Part shown: positions 24,567 to 31,638 of the stretch, one piece after another
Layout of the letters: each line of letters opens with the position of its first letter
Position numbering within the stretch: the first letter of the stretch is position 1
NCBI GenBank assembly: GCA_027030425.1
Contig: JALVEW010000098.1
Span: forward strand, 1 to 32,181
From: Sedimenticola sp.
GTDB lineage: Bacteria; Pseudomonadota; Gammaproteobacteria; Chromatiales; Chromatiaceae
DNA length: 32,181 nt
Direction of reading: 5' to 3'
Position numbers and translations under genes: made by a program
Notes under the pieces: model-generated
What the model saw: the letters and a program-made list of their open reading frames with translations, nothing else
Told to the model about the DNA's origin: nothing
Databases searched by the model: none

Positions 24567-24581
24567 GTCAACATTATTGAC
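24567..24581. promoter_or_regulatory. Candidate MarR operator 2 (GTCAA-N5-TTGAC)
   Basis: GTCAA CATTA TTGAC with partly symmetric flanks (ATAG / ATAT), 18 bases before the aminotransferase ATG, where a bound repressor would block transcription to the right. Confidence 0.6.
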
Positions 24582-24598
24582 ATATCATTGAGGTGGGA

Positions 24599-25474
24599 AT
24601 GAACAAGGGCGTCTGCTGGATGGAAGGAAAGATTCAACCCCTGTCGGAAGCACGTGTTTCCGTGCGGGATCATGGCCTGTTGTACGGTGACGGCGTTTTC
24701 GAAGGCGTGCGTTTTTATCATGGCACACCTTTCATGCTCGGGGAGCATCTGGCGCGTCTTCAGGATTCCGCCCGCGCCATCGGCCTGGAATGTCCCTGGC
24801 GGCAGGAAGAACTGACGGACATCGTGACAGAAGTAGTGGCTGCTTTTTCGCAAGCACAGGGCTATCTGCGCATTCTGCTCACCCGTGGCGAAGGCGCCCT
24901 GGGCATCGATCCCCGTTCCTGCGCTCGGCCACAACTCATCATCATTGCCGACGGTTTGCAGATGATGGAGCCGGCGGTACGCGAGCAAGGCGCGGATCTC
25001 ATCATCGCCTCCACCCGGCGCCTGCCGGCGGACGGACTGGACCCCCGCATCAAGAGCCTCAATTACCTGAATCACATCCTGGCACGGATGGAGGCCAACC
25101 ACGCCGGAGCCCACGAGGCCGTGCTGCTCAATACCCGGGGGCAGGTGGCCGAGGGCACGGCGGACAACCTGTTCCTGGTGAAGGACGGCAAATTGCTGAC
25201 CCCGCCCGTTACCGACGGCGCCCTGGCAGGCATCACCCGCCAGCTCATCCTGGACCTGGCCAGGGAAGATGGCCTGGCCGCCCGGGAACAGACCCTGGCC
25301 CCCTATGACTTGTACACGGCGGACGAGTGTTTTCTTACCGGGACGGGCGCGGAGCTGATACCGGTACGCAGCATCGATGGCAGGAAGCCGCACCAATGTC
25401 CCGGCCCCGTGTTTCAGCAGCTGTCCCGGTGCTTTCATCATCACATCGACCAGCATTGCAGGAATAATCCATGA
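24599..25474 (+). CDS. Class IV PLP aminotransferase, branched-chain (IlvE)-like
   Basis: 291 residues from ATG 24599, with GAGG a few bases upstream; an in-frame GTG at 24593 overlaps that site. Fold type IV features: VSVRDHGLLYGDGVFEGVR, the PLP lysine in PRIKSLNYLNHILARMEA, EAVLLNTRGQVAEGTADNLFLVKDG, then GALAGITRQLILDLA and ECFLTGTGAELIPV (in parts). The K-S-L-N-Y-L segment and the E-G-T-x-D-N block resemble branched-chain and related aminotransferases more than PabC lyases; D-amino-acid transaminases are also close. It overlaps the cupin gene (ATGA). The divergent regulator and hyuA imply a shared pathway for an amino-acid-like compound rather than general branched-chain synthesis. Confidence 0.88.
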   Translation: MNKGVCWMEGKIQPLSEARVSVRDHGLLYGDGVFEGVRFYHGTPFMLGEHLARLQDSARAIGLECPWRQEELTDIVTEVVAAFSQAQGYLRILLTRGEGALGIDPRSCARPQLIIIADGLQMMEPAVREQGADLIIASTRRLPADGLDPRIKSLNYLNHILARMEANHAGAHEAVLLNTRGQVAEGTADNLFLVKDGKLLTPPVTDGALAGITRQLILDLAREDGLAAREQTLAPYDLYTADECFLTGTGAELIPVRSIDGRKPHQCPGPVFQQLSRCFHHHIDQHCRNNP

Positions 25475-25947
25475 CCCGACCCCTCGCTCCCCTGCCCGCC
25501 CTGGACGTGCCCCTGCCCGCCAGATCCACCAGCTACCCGCCGCCTTTCGACCGCCAGGTCGCGGGGCGACACAAGCGCAAGCTGGGCGATCATTTCGGCC
25601 TGAAGAATTTTGGCGTCAACCTGACCATCCTGGAGCCCGGGGCGGTGTCCGCCCTGGCGCACCACCATTCCCTGCAGGACGAATTCATCCACGTGCTGGA
25701 AGGCAACCCTACCCTGGTGCTCGGGGAACAGGAATACCGGCTGGAGCCGGGAGACTGCTGCGGCTTTCCCGCGGGGCGGGGCGTTGCCGCGCAGCTGGTG
25801 AACCGGTCGGAGCGACCGGCAAGCATTCTTGAAATCGGCGACAGAACAGCGGGGGACGAAGTGGCCTATCCCGATGACGACCTCAAAGCCGTGCTGTCAC
25901 CTGACGGGCGCTGGCGTTTCACCCACAAGGACGGCCGGCCTTATTGA
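25471..25947 (+). CDS. Single-domain cupin protein
   Basis: 158 residues with a beta-barrel cupin core. Motif 1 is clear: AHHHSLQDEFIHVLEG with the His pair and Glu expected to bind a metal. Motif 2 reads LEPGDCCGFPAGRGVAAQLVN-like, with Gly-Asp and Pro-x-Gly in place, but the usual His after PAG is missing, so the metal site has one ligand fewer or is altered. The N-terminus is Pro-rich and may be extended; the end DGRWRFTHKDGRPY is common among small cupins of this type. The ATG overlaps the aminotransferase stop. Function could be an isomerase, oxygenase or binding protein; none can be preferred. Confidence 0.85.
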   Translation: MTRPLAPLPALDVPLPARSTSYPPPFDRQVAGRHKRKLGDHFGLKNFGVNLTILEPGAVSALAHHHSLQDEFIHVLEGNPTLVLGEQEYRLEPGDCCGFPAGRGVAAQLVNRSERPASILEIGDRTAGDEVAYPDDDLKAVLSPDGRWRFTHKDGRPY

Positions 25948-26033
25948 AAATGGGGCATCCTCCAGCCCCCCCGGAAATGCATTAATTCCAGGGCGTTGTT
26001 CAGCCGGGCTTCATTTGTTATTGGGTCAACCAC
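25941..26033 (-). pseudogene. Truncated remnant of a marR paralogue
   Basis: A 30-codon frame from GTG 26033 reads MVDPITNEARLNNALELMHF before losing similarity; the intact MarR at 24528 starts MVDLKISAKDVQRLNQALELLHF. The difference includes a 9-base in-frame gap. The DNA upstream (to about 26087) also matches the marR promoter, including a GGTCAACATT half-operator. The rest of the gene is gone, the frame running into the end of the cupin gene. Confidence 0.7.
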
Positions 26034-26289
26034 GTAGCCATTGTATCGGAATCCGGCGGACTTGCGCATAGGTCAACATTGATTATCTGCCCAACGCCAC
26101 CGCGCATCCATACCCAGAAAGCCGTTCAGGCAGGGTCGGAGTCGAATTGGGGTGATAGCTGGATAGATTCCATGATTTTGGAACAACCTGGTTTCGTTCC
26201 TTGCTAAGGCTGGGGATGATTCGACTCCGACCCATCAGAGCGCTCATCTTTGCATGCAGCACAGAGCCGCAGGCAGTATCATTCACGGC
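25948..26289. other. Intergenic region with marR remnant and a repeat element
   Basis: Between the cupin gene and the ABC operon. It holds the marR remnant with decayed promoter copy (to about 26087) and copy B of the GGGTCGGAGTC element. The ABC operon promoter must lie in or after that element, but I see no convincing boxes. Confidence 0.6.
26133..26233. repeat. 101-bp element with GGGTCGGAGTC inverted ends, copy B
   Basis: GGGTCGGAGTCGAAT at the left (26133-26147) and ATTCGACTCCGACCC at the right (26219-26233) are inverted copies. The interior differs from copies A and C (TAGATTCCATGATTTTGG), so it is a divergent subfamily with the same length. Confidence 0.8.
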
Positions 26290-27177
26290 ATGACCGCCCC
26301 CCTGTTACAAGCCACCGGCCTGGAAAGAACCGACCAGGGCAGCGCCCGCCTGGCCGATTTCGACCTGCGCCTGGAGCGCGGTGAAGTAGTGGGGCTGCTC
26401 GGTGTGAACGGGGCGGGGAAAAGCACGGCCCTGGCGCTGCTCAGCGGCGCCCTGGCCCCCAGCCGGGGGCGGGTGGAAGTTCTGGGCCGGAACCTGCACG
26501 CCTCGCCATCCGTCCGCCACCATATCGGCCTGCTGCCGGAACGCGCGCCCCTGTATCCCCAGCTCACAGTGGAAGAAAACCTGGATTTCGCCGGGCGTTT
26601 GCGCGGACTCCGGGGCAAGGCCCTCTCCCAGGCACGGAACAAGATGGTCGAACAACTGGATCTCGGCGGCTTCCAGCGCCGCCTGTGCAGCCGCCTGTCC
26701 CGGGGCATGGCCCAGCGGGCGGCCATTGCCCAGGCCCTCATCCATTCGCCTGACATTCTCATTCTGGATGAACCCACGGCCGGCCTGGACCCGGCCCAGG
26801 CCCAGGAACTGCGCAACCTCATCCGCCGCGTTTCCCCGGATTGCGCCGTGCTGCTGGCCAGTCACATCCTGGAAGACATGGAACAACTGTGCAGCCGGGT
26901 GGTGGTGCTGAGCAGGGGACGCAAGGTGGCGGAGCAGTCACTGAAAGACGGCAGCAGCCTGCGCGTCCGCCTGGGCAGGCCGCCGGAACCCGGCAGCGGC
27001 TTTCTCACCGCCCTCCCCGGCGTTACCGCAGCGACAGAGCAGGGAGACGGCTGGTATCTGCTCCGGGTTCAGACGCCCCCGGAGTCCTTGGCGCCCCACA
27101 TGGCTGCCTGGGAGCTGCAGGCCCTGCTCCCAACCCGCTACAGCCTCCAGTCCCTGCTTGCGGAGGCCCTGGAGTGA
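26290..27177 (+). CDS. ABC transporter ATP-binding protein, GldA-like
   Basis: 295 residues from ATG 26290; an in-frame ATG at 26254 would add 12 residues lying just after the repeat element. ATPase motifs: Walker A GVNGAGKST (38-46), the Q-loop region HHIGLLPERAPLYPQLTVEENLDF, signature LSRGMAQRAAIAQAL, Walker B ILILDEPTAGLDP and the H-loop ASHILEDMEQL. A C-terminal domain of about 80 residues follows. It energises an exporter whose membrane part is encoded next; its end overlaps the permease GTG (GTGA). The set ATPase, permease, GldG-like protein and DUF4340 protein resembles the gldA-F-G gene group found well outside gliding bacteria. Confidence 0.92.
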   Translation: MTAPLLQATGLERTDQGSARLADFDLRLERGEVVGLLGVNGAGKSTALALLSGALAPSRGRVEVLGRNLHASPSVRHHIGLLPERAPLYPQLTVEENLDFAGRLRGLRGKALSQARNKMVEQLDLGGFQRRLCSRLSRGMAQRAAIAQALIHSPDILILDEPTAGLDPAQAQELRNLIRRVSPDCAVLLASHILEDMEQLCSRVVVLSRGRKVAEQSLKDGSSLRVRLGRPPEPGSGFLTALPGVTAATEQGDGWYLLRVQTPPESLAPHMAAWELQALLPTRYSLQSLLAEALE

Positions 27178-27908
27178 TAAGGACCATTGCCACAAGAGAA
27201 GTGCGCGGCATCTATGCCACCCTCACCGGCTGGATATCCCTGGCCGCGGCCCAGCTGCTGCTGGCCTGGCTGCTGTTCAGCCAGCTGGAGGTGTACCAGA
27301 AAATCCTGCCGGACCTGGTCAGAACCAACAGCCCCCTGGGACTGACGGACCTGGTGGTCAGCCCCACCCTGTCTTCCGCTTCCCTGCTGCTGGTGGTGCT
27401 CATTCCCCTGCTGGGCATGGGCAGCCTGGCGGAGGAACGGCGCAGCGGCCGCCTGCAGCTCTTTCTGTCCTCCCCTCTGCCTACTCATCAGCTGGTGCTG
27501 GGCAAATGGCTGGGGCTGATGCTGGCAATGCTTCCCCTGCTGTTCATGCTGCTGGCCATGGCCGTCATCCTGGGGCTGGGAAGCGCCCTGGACGCGGGAC
27601 GGCTGGCGGCGGCCTTTCTGGGGCTGTTTCTATTCACCGCCATGGCGGCTGCCATCACCCTGCTGCTGTCGTCCCTGAATGAACAGCCCCTGGCCGCCGC
27701 CGCCATGGCCTGGGGACTCCTGTTTCTGCTCTGGCTGCTGGACGCCCCCGGTGCCTCCAGCCTGAGCCTGCTCTCTCTCAAGGATCACCTGGCGCCTTTC
27801 CTGCAGGGGCTGGTGCGCACCACGGACCTGGTCTATTTCATCACCATTACCGCTGCTGCCCTGGGGCTGACCACGCACCGGCTCTGGCGCCTGGGAGGCG
27901 GCGAATGA
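27174..27908 (+). CDS. ABC transporter permease, GldF-like
   Basis: 244 residues from GTG 27174, which overlaps the ATPase stop. Six hydrophobic segments are seen, for example ISLAAAQLLLAWLLF, ASLLLVVLIPLLGMG, MLAMLPLLFMLLAMAVIL, LAAAFLGLFLFTAMAAAITLLL, AAAMAWGLLFLLWLL and LVYFITITAAALGL. The EERRSGRLQLFLSSPLPTHQLVLGKWLG loop after the second segment is typical of ABC-2 type permeases. The open frame extends far upstream inside the ATPase gene, but that part is an Arg/Gly-rich shadow. Its last four bases overlap the next gene. It should form the membrane channel of the transporter; substrate unknown. Confidence 0.9.
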   Translation: MIRTIATREVRGIYATLTGWISLAAAQLLLAWLLFSQLEVYQKILPDLVRTNSPLGLTDLVVSPTLSSASLLLVVLIPLLGMGSLAEERRSGRLQLFLSSPLPTHQLVLGKWLGLMLAMLPLLFMLLAMAVILGLGSALDAGRLAAAFLGLFLFTAMAAAITLLLSSLNEQPLAAAAMAWGLLFLLWLLDAPGASSLSLLSLKDHLAPFLQGLVRTTDLVYFITITAAALGLTTHRLWRLGGGE

Positions 27909-29206
27909 AGCTGCGCCACCGCCTGCTGCCCCTGCTCACCCTGGTCGCCCTGGGCCTGATCCTCTACCTGGGCCAGCGTCACAACATCCAGTGGGACTGG
28001 AGCCAGGGCGGCCGCAACCAGTTGCATCCGCAGAGCCGGGCCCTGTTGCAGCGCCTGGACGGCCCCCTGCGCATCACCGCCTTCGTCGCCGATCATCCCG
28101 TGCAACGAGCCGCCATCCGCGAGCTTGTGGACAAATACCGGGAGCAGCATTCCGCCACGGAACTGATATTTACCGACCCCAGCCAGCACCCGGAACAGGC
28201 CCGCAAGCTGGGCATACAGCATACGCCACAGCTCCTGGTGCAATACCGGGGCCGGGAGGAACTGGTCCCCCAGGCCAATGAACAGCTGCTCACCAGTGCC
28301 ATCGCCCGCCTGAGTCTCGAGCACAGGGGATGGATCCTCGGCCTGCAGGGGCATGGCGAAGCCTCCTTGCTGGGGCAGCGGAATTTCGACCTGGGCAGTT
28401 TCGGCGAAACACTCAAGGACAAGGGATACCGCATCAGTGAACTGAACCTGGCGGATACGGGGCAGATTCCCGACAATGTGCAGCTGCTGGTGCTGGCTTC
28501 CCCGGCCACCGCCCTGTCCGAAGCAGAAACCGGCCTGCTACGCCGCTGGATCGAACAGGGCGGCGTCCTGCTCTGGCTGGCGGATGGAGATATATCCCCC
28601 GGGCTGACCAAGGCCCTGGGCGTGAGCTTCCTGCCCGGCACCGTGGTGGACGCGGCCGCCGCGGACCTGGGCATCGACAGCCCCACCGTGGCCGTGGCCC
28701 GCCCGGTGCCCGCTTCCCCCGTGGTGGACAACCTCACCGCCCCGGTGCTCATGCCCGGCGCCCGGGCTCTGGAGGTGGCCGATGATGCTTCCTGGACAGC
28801 CAGCCCCGTACTGCAGACCAGCCCGCGCAGCTGGAACGAGACCGGCAGTCTCAAGGGCAGCATCAGCCGGGACCCCGCCGCCGGAGAAAAGCGCGGCCCC
28901 CTCACCCTGGCCCTGGCCCTGGAATCCGGAAAAGGCCCTCAGCGGGTGCTCATTGCCGGAGACGGCGACTTCCTGAGCAACAGCGTCATCGGCAACGGCG
29001 CCAACCGGGAATTCGGCCTGGCGGCAGTGCACTGGCTCACGGGCAACCGCCAGCTCATGGACATTCCACCCTTCACCCCCCTGGACCGGGACCTGCGTTG
29101 GTCCCCCGCCAGGACGGCCCTGGTGGGCGCCCTGTTTCTCCTGGGGCTGCCCCTGCTGCTCGCCGGCACCGGCCTGTTCATCACCTGGAGGCGCAGAAAA
29201 CGATGA
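27905..29206 (+). CDS. GldG-like ABC-associated membrane protein
   Basis: 433 residues. One N-terminal helix (LLPLLTLVALGLILYLG) and one C-terminal helix (LVGALFLLGLPLLLAGTGLFI, ending in RRRKR) bracket a large extracytoplasmic domain. That domain carries the family features TLRITAFV-like strand (here PLRITAFVADHP), IRELVDKYREQ, an ALSRLSLEHRGWILGLQGHGE-like segment, QLLVLASPATALSEAE, IEQGGVLLWLADG and VLIAGDGDFLSNS. Such auxiliary proteins (ABC_transp_aux/GldG type) accompany GldA/GldF-like pairs; their role is not well defined. It overlaps both neighbours by four bases (ATGA each), so the genes are tightly coupled. Confidence 0.9.
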   Translation: MKLRHRLLPLLTLVALGLILYLGQRHNIQWDWSQGGRNQLHPQSRALLQRLDGPLRITAFVADHPVQRAAIRELVDKYREQHSATELIFTDPSQHPEQARKLGIQHTPQLLVQYRGREELVPQANEQLLTSAIARLSLEHRGWILGLQGHGEASLLGQRNFDLGSFGETLKDKGYRISELNLADTGQIPDNVQLLVLASPATALSEAETGLLRRWIEQGGVLLWLADGDISPGLTKALGVSFLPGTVVDAAAADLGIDSPTVAVARPVPASPVVDNLTAPVLMPGARALEVADDASWTASPVLQTSPRSWNETGSLKGSISRDPAAGEKRGPLTLALALESGKGPQRVLIAGDGDFLSNSVIGNGANREFGLAAVHWLTGNRQLMDIPPFTPLDRDLRWSPARTALVGALFLLGLPLLLAGTGLFITWRRRKR

Positions 29207-29679
29207 GTCCTGTGGTTCGCGCCAACTGGCTGCTGGCCGGGCTGATCCTGCTGCTGGCGGGCTGGATCTGGCTGGACCGGCACGAGAGAGCTCCTATACC
29301 CACCGTTACCGCGCTGGAGCCATCGGAAATCATCCATGTCCAGCTGTGGAAGGGAGATGAGCCCCTGGCCGAACTGGTCAGGAAGAACGGCCAGTGGTAC
29401 TGGCAACCCGAAGGCAAGGCCGTGGAAGCCAAGGACTGGGTGAACAGGCTGCTGCACTTCGCGGAACTGCCCAGTCTGCACCGGTTTCCCGTGGACGAGG
29501 CCCGGCTGCGGGAGTTCGGCCTGAAACCGCCCCGCTACCGGCTGCTGCTGAATGACCAGGCGCTGGAATTCGGCATGCTGGACCCCGCCAGCGGCCTGCG
29601 CTACCTGCGCGTGGGCAAGATCATTCACCTCATTACGGACAGCTACACCCACGAGCTGGCCCGCATCCCCCATGCCTGA
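29203..29679 (+). CDS. DUF4340-type small membrane-anchored protein
   Basis: 158 residues from ATG 29203, overlapping the GldG-like stop. A single N-terminal helix ([17 protein letters not shown]) anchors a soluble domain with short beta strands and the pattern [28 protein letters not shown], then [23 protein letters not shown] and [19 protein letters not shown], in blocks, which is what I expect of DUF4340. Typical members are longer or contain repeated units; this one has one unit. Its partners are the ABC genes upstream. The stop lies 8 bases inside mutM, so mutM translation may depend on it. Confidence 0.8.
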   Translation: MSPVVRANWLLAGLILLLAGWIWLDRHERAPIPTVTALEPSEIIHVQLWKGDEPLAELVRKNGQWYWQPEGKAVEAKDWVNRLLHFAELPSLHRFPVDEARLREFGLKPPRYRLLLNDQALEFGMLDPASGLRYLRVGKIIHLITDSYTHELARIPHA

Positions 29680-30484
29680 ACTGCCGGAAGTGGAAACCAC
29701 CCGCCGGGGCATCAGGCCCCATGTGCTGGGCAAGACCGTCAGCGGCGTCATCATCCGTCAGCCCCGCCTGCGCTGGCCGGTGCCCGATGAGCTTCCGGAA
29801 CTGCTGCGGCGCCGCAAGCTACTCAGCCTGGAGCGGCGCGGCAAATACCTGCTCCTGGGCTTTCGTCATGGCAGCCTGATCCTGCACCTGGGCATGTCCG
29901 GCAGCCTGCGGGTGCTGCCGGCCGACACCCCGCCGGAAAAACACGACCATTTCGACCTGGTGTTCGGCAGGCAATGCCTGCGCCTGCGCGACCCCCGCCG
30001 GTTTGGCGCCGTGCTCTGGACCGCGGACCCAGTGGAACAGCATCCCCTGCTCGCCAGCCTGGGGCCGGAGCCTCTGTCCGATGCCTTTACGGGCCGTCAC
30101 CTGTTCGACAAATCCCGCAACCGGAGCGTGACGGTGAAACAGTTCATCATGGATGGCAAAACCGTGGTTGGCGTGGGCAACATCTACGCCAACGAAGCCC
30201 TGTTCCAGGCCGGCATTCTACCCACCCGTCCCTGCGGCCGCATATCGGCGGCGAGATATGAACGCCTGGCCCGGGCAGTGAAGGCAATACTCGCCAAGGC
30301 CATAGAATCCGGCGGCACTACCTTGCAGGACTTCACCCAGGTCGATGGCAGGCCGGGCTATTTCGCCCAGGAACTCAAGGTCTATGGCCGCCAGGGAGAA
30401 GCCTGCCCCGCCTGCGGCTCAGCCATCCGGCATATCGTCATCGGGCAGAGATCCAGTTACTATTGCCACCGTTGCCAACGCTAA
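29672..30484 (+). CDS. mutM: Formamidopyrimidine-DNA glycosylase
   Basis: 270 residues, as in E. coli Fpg. The enzyme removes 8-oxoguanine and formamidopyrimidines and nicks the abasic site. The start [14 protein letters not shown] supplies the catalytic N-terminal Pro and Glu; RRGKYLLL carries the conserved Lys; [34 protein letters not shown] and GGTTLQDF follow; the C-terminus is a zinc finger (CPACG, then CHRCQR). I chose ATG 29672 because the N-terminal Pro must follow Met; the frame upstream is a shadow of the DUF4340 gene. It is the last gene of the ABC operon, overlapping it by 8 bases. A hairpin at 30490-30505 follows. Confidence 0.97.
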   Translation: MPELPEVETTRRGIRPHVLGKTVSGVIIRQPRLRWPVPDELPELLRRRKLLSLERRGKYLLLGFRHGSLILHLGMSGSLRVLPADTPPEKHDHFDLVFGRQCLRLRDPRRFGAVLWTADPVEQHPLLASLGPEPLSDAFTGRHLFDKSRNRSVTVKQFIMDGKTVVGVGNIYANEALFQAGILPTRPCGRISAARYERLARAVKAILAKAIESGGTTLQDFTQVDGRPGYFAQELKVYGRQGEACPACGSAIRHIVIGQRSSYYCHRCQR

Positions 30485-30489
30485 TTCCC

Positions 30490-30505
30490 TCTCCCCTCGG
30501 GGAGA
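30490..30505. terminator. Small G/C hairpin after the mutM stop
   Basis: TCTCCCC and GGGGAGA with a 2-base loop, starting 6 bases after the stop codon. There is no T-run; it resembles an arm of the CCCTCTCCCC repeat and may be a repeat fragment rather than a terminator. Confidence 0.35.
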
Positions 30506-30545
30506 AGGTTAGACATGATGTTTTGACCTGCCCATGCTAGTGGTC

Positions 30546-30647
30546 GGGGTCGGAGTCAAATAGAGAGGATGTGGGAAAGAGCCGATGGGATGAAACAGTT
30601 TGATCCCGTGCCTTATACACAGTTGGGTGGAATTTGACTCCGACCCC
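30546..30647. repeat. 102-bp element with GGGGTCGGAGTC inverted ends, copy C
   Basis: Same 16-base inverted ends as copy A (30546-30561 and 30632-30647) and a closely similar interior with AACAGTTTGATCCCGT and GGGTGGAATTTG. Confidence 0.85.
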
Positions 30648-30677
30648 TTTGGATAATGGAAAAAATCATCGCACAGT

Positions 30678-30746
30678 CCCCTCTCCCCTCGGAGGATGTC
30701 GCCTTTTGCGACACCCTCCCTCGGGGAGAGGGTTAGGGTGAGGGGA
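30678..30746. repeat. CCCTCTCCCC hairpin element, copy 2
   Basis: CCCTCTCCCC (30679-30688) pairs with GGGGAGAGGG (30723-30732), and inside it TGTCGC (30697-30702) pairs with GCGACA (30708-30713). The tail TTAGGGTGAGGGG is the reverse of the CCCTCACCCT start of the element at 12473. This is a common type of extragenic palindrome. Confidence 0.7.
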
Positions 30747-30810
30747 GGATACAGACCACATACATTCCCATATGCGGAAGAGAGAATTGCACCACAAGGA
30801 GAAATCACAG

Positions 30811-31347
30811 ATGCGCATCCAGGGTTCCGCCATCGGCCTGCGCCAGTTCACCAATGAAGACACCCTTCCGTTTCACGATGCCGTGCGCGAATCCCTGGAC
30901 AGCCTGCGGCCTTTCCTCCCTTGGGCCCACGCCGCCTATTCCATGGAAGACGCCCGTAGCTGGGTGGAATCCCGGCCCCAGGCCTGGGAAGACGCCGATG
31001 AATACAGCTTCATCATTTATTCCCTGGCGGATGACCGGATTCTGGGCGGCATGGGCATCAATCAGCTCGATGTCCTGAACGGTCGGGGCAACATCGGCTA
31101 CTGGGTGCGCACATCCGCCCAGGGCCGGGGCGTGGCCACGGAAGGCACCCGGCTCCTCACCGGCTTCGGTTTCGAACAACTGGGTTTGTCCCGGCTGGAA
31201 ATCGTCATGCTCACGACCAACGACGCCAGCCGCCGGGTGGCGGAAAAAGCGGGCGCCAAATTCGAAGGCGTGCAGCGCAACCGCCTGCGGGCAGATGGCC
31301 AGCCCAGAGATGCCTGCATGTATTCCCTGATTCCCGGTGACCTTTAG
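30811..31347 (+). CDS. GNAT family N-acetyltransferase, RimJ/RimL type
   Basis: 178 residues from ATG 30811, with AAGGAG 9 bases upstream. The frame also has an ATG at 30772, but the extension is not family-like. Acetyltransferase features: IGLRQFTNEDTLPF at the start, a FIIYSLADDRILGGMGINQLD strand pair, then NIGYWVRTSAQGRGVATEGTRLL with the Q-G-R-G-V-A acetyl-CoA loop, LSRLEIVMLTTNDASRRVAEKAGAKFEG (in parts) and a short end. RimJ/RimL relatives acetylate the N-terminal amine of ribosomal proteins or other small amines; the substrate here is not predictable. It appears to be a single gene. Confidence 0.92.
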   Translation: MRIQGSAIGLRQFTNEDTLPFHDAVRESLDSLRPFLPWAHAAYSMEDARSWVESRPQAWEDADEYSFIIYSLADDRILGGMGINQLDVLNGRGNIGYWVRTSAQGRGVATEGTRLLTGFGFEQLGLSRLEIVMLTTNDASRRVAEKAGAKFEGVQRNRLRADGQPRDACMYSLIPGDL

Positions 31348-31489
31348 CCCGAACATTTCACCCGGTCGCTGAAATAATATTCCAGCTTATTGTATTTCAT
31401 GAAGAATTATTGAATATTAGCAAAGTACAAAATGTTACCGAGCATCGCTGAACGCGCCCTCGCACCGGTCTCGCCGTCCATCTGCGGTA

Positions 31490-31533
31490 TTTGCTCAATC
31501 ATCAATAGCTTGGGCTATTGATTCAATCGCAAA
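31490..31533. repeat. Stem-loop in the GNAT-gmk intergenic region
   Basis: ATCAATAGC (31501-31509) pairs perfectly with GCTATTGAT (31514-31522) around TTGG, and TTTGC (31490-31494) pairs with GCAAA (31529-31533) across a 6-base mismatched section. It borders the 63-bp repeat copy 2. The rest of 31348-31638 is AT-rich with no gene. Confidence 0.55.
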
Positions 31534-31591
31534 TCCGCACCTGAACGACGATCCCGGCACGATCATCGCGTTCCCGGGTGAAATATTCGGG
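31529..31591. repeat. 63-bp intergenic repeat, copy 2
   Basis: Near-identical to 15668-15730 (GCAAATCCGCACCTG to GTGAAATATTCGGG). It is followed at 31593-31616 by a hairpin TAGG-CC-GGGCT-TC-AGCCC-AA-CCTA, downstream of gmk on the minus strand. Confidence 0.75.
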
Positions 31592-31638
31592 TTAGGCCGG
31601 GCTTCAGCCCAACCTACCAGTGAACCACAAGCTGACAA

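Larger units (their letters stand above)
30485..30810. other. Repeat-rich intergenic region after mutM
   Basis: No gene. It holds, in order, a small hairpin TCTCCCC-TC-GGGGAGA (30490-30505), copy C of the GGGGTCGGAGTC element and a long CCCTCTCCCC hairpin element, each listed separately. The remainder contains the AAGGAG ribosome site of the acetyltransferase gene. Confidence 0.6.

Noticed and set aside
15563..30647. Repeated palindromes as a CRISPR array
   Set aside because: Copies are kilobases apart with no regular spacers and no cas genes nearby.
30509..30808. 99-codon minus-strand frame after mutM
   Set aside because: Made of the repeat elements; not a gene.
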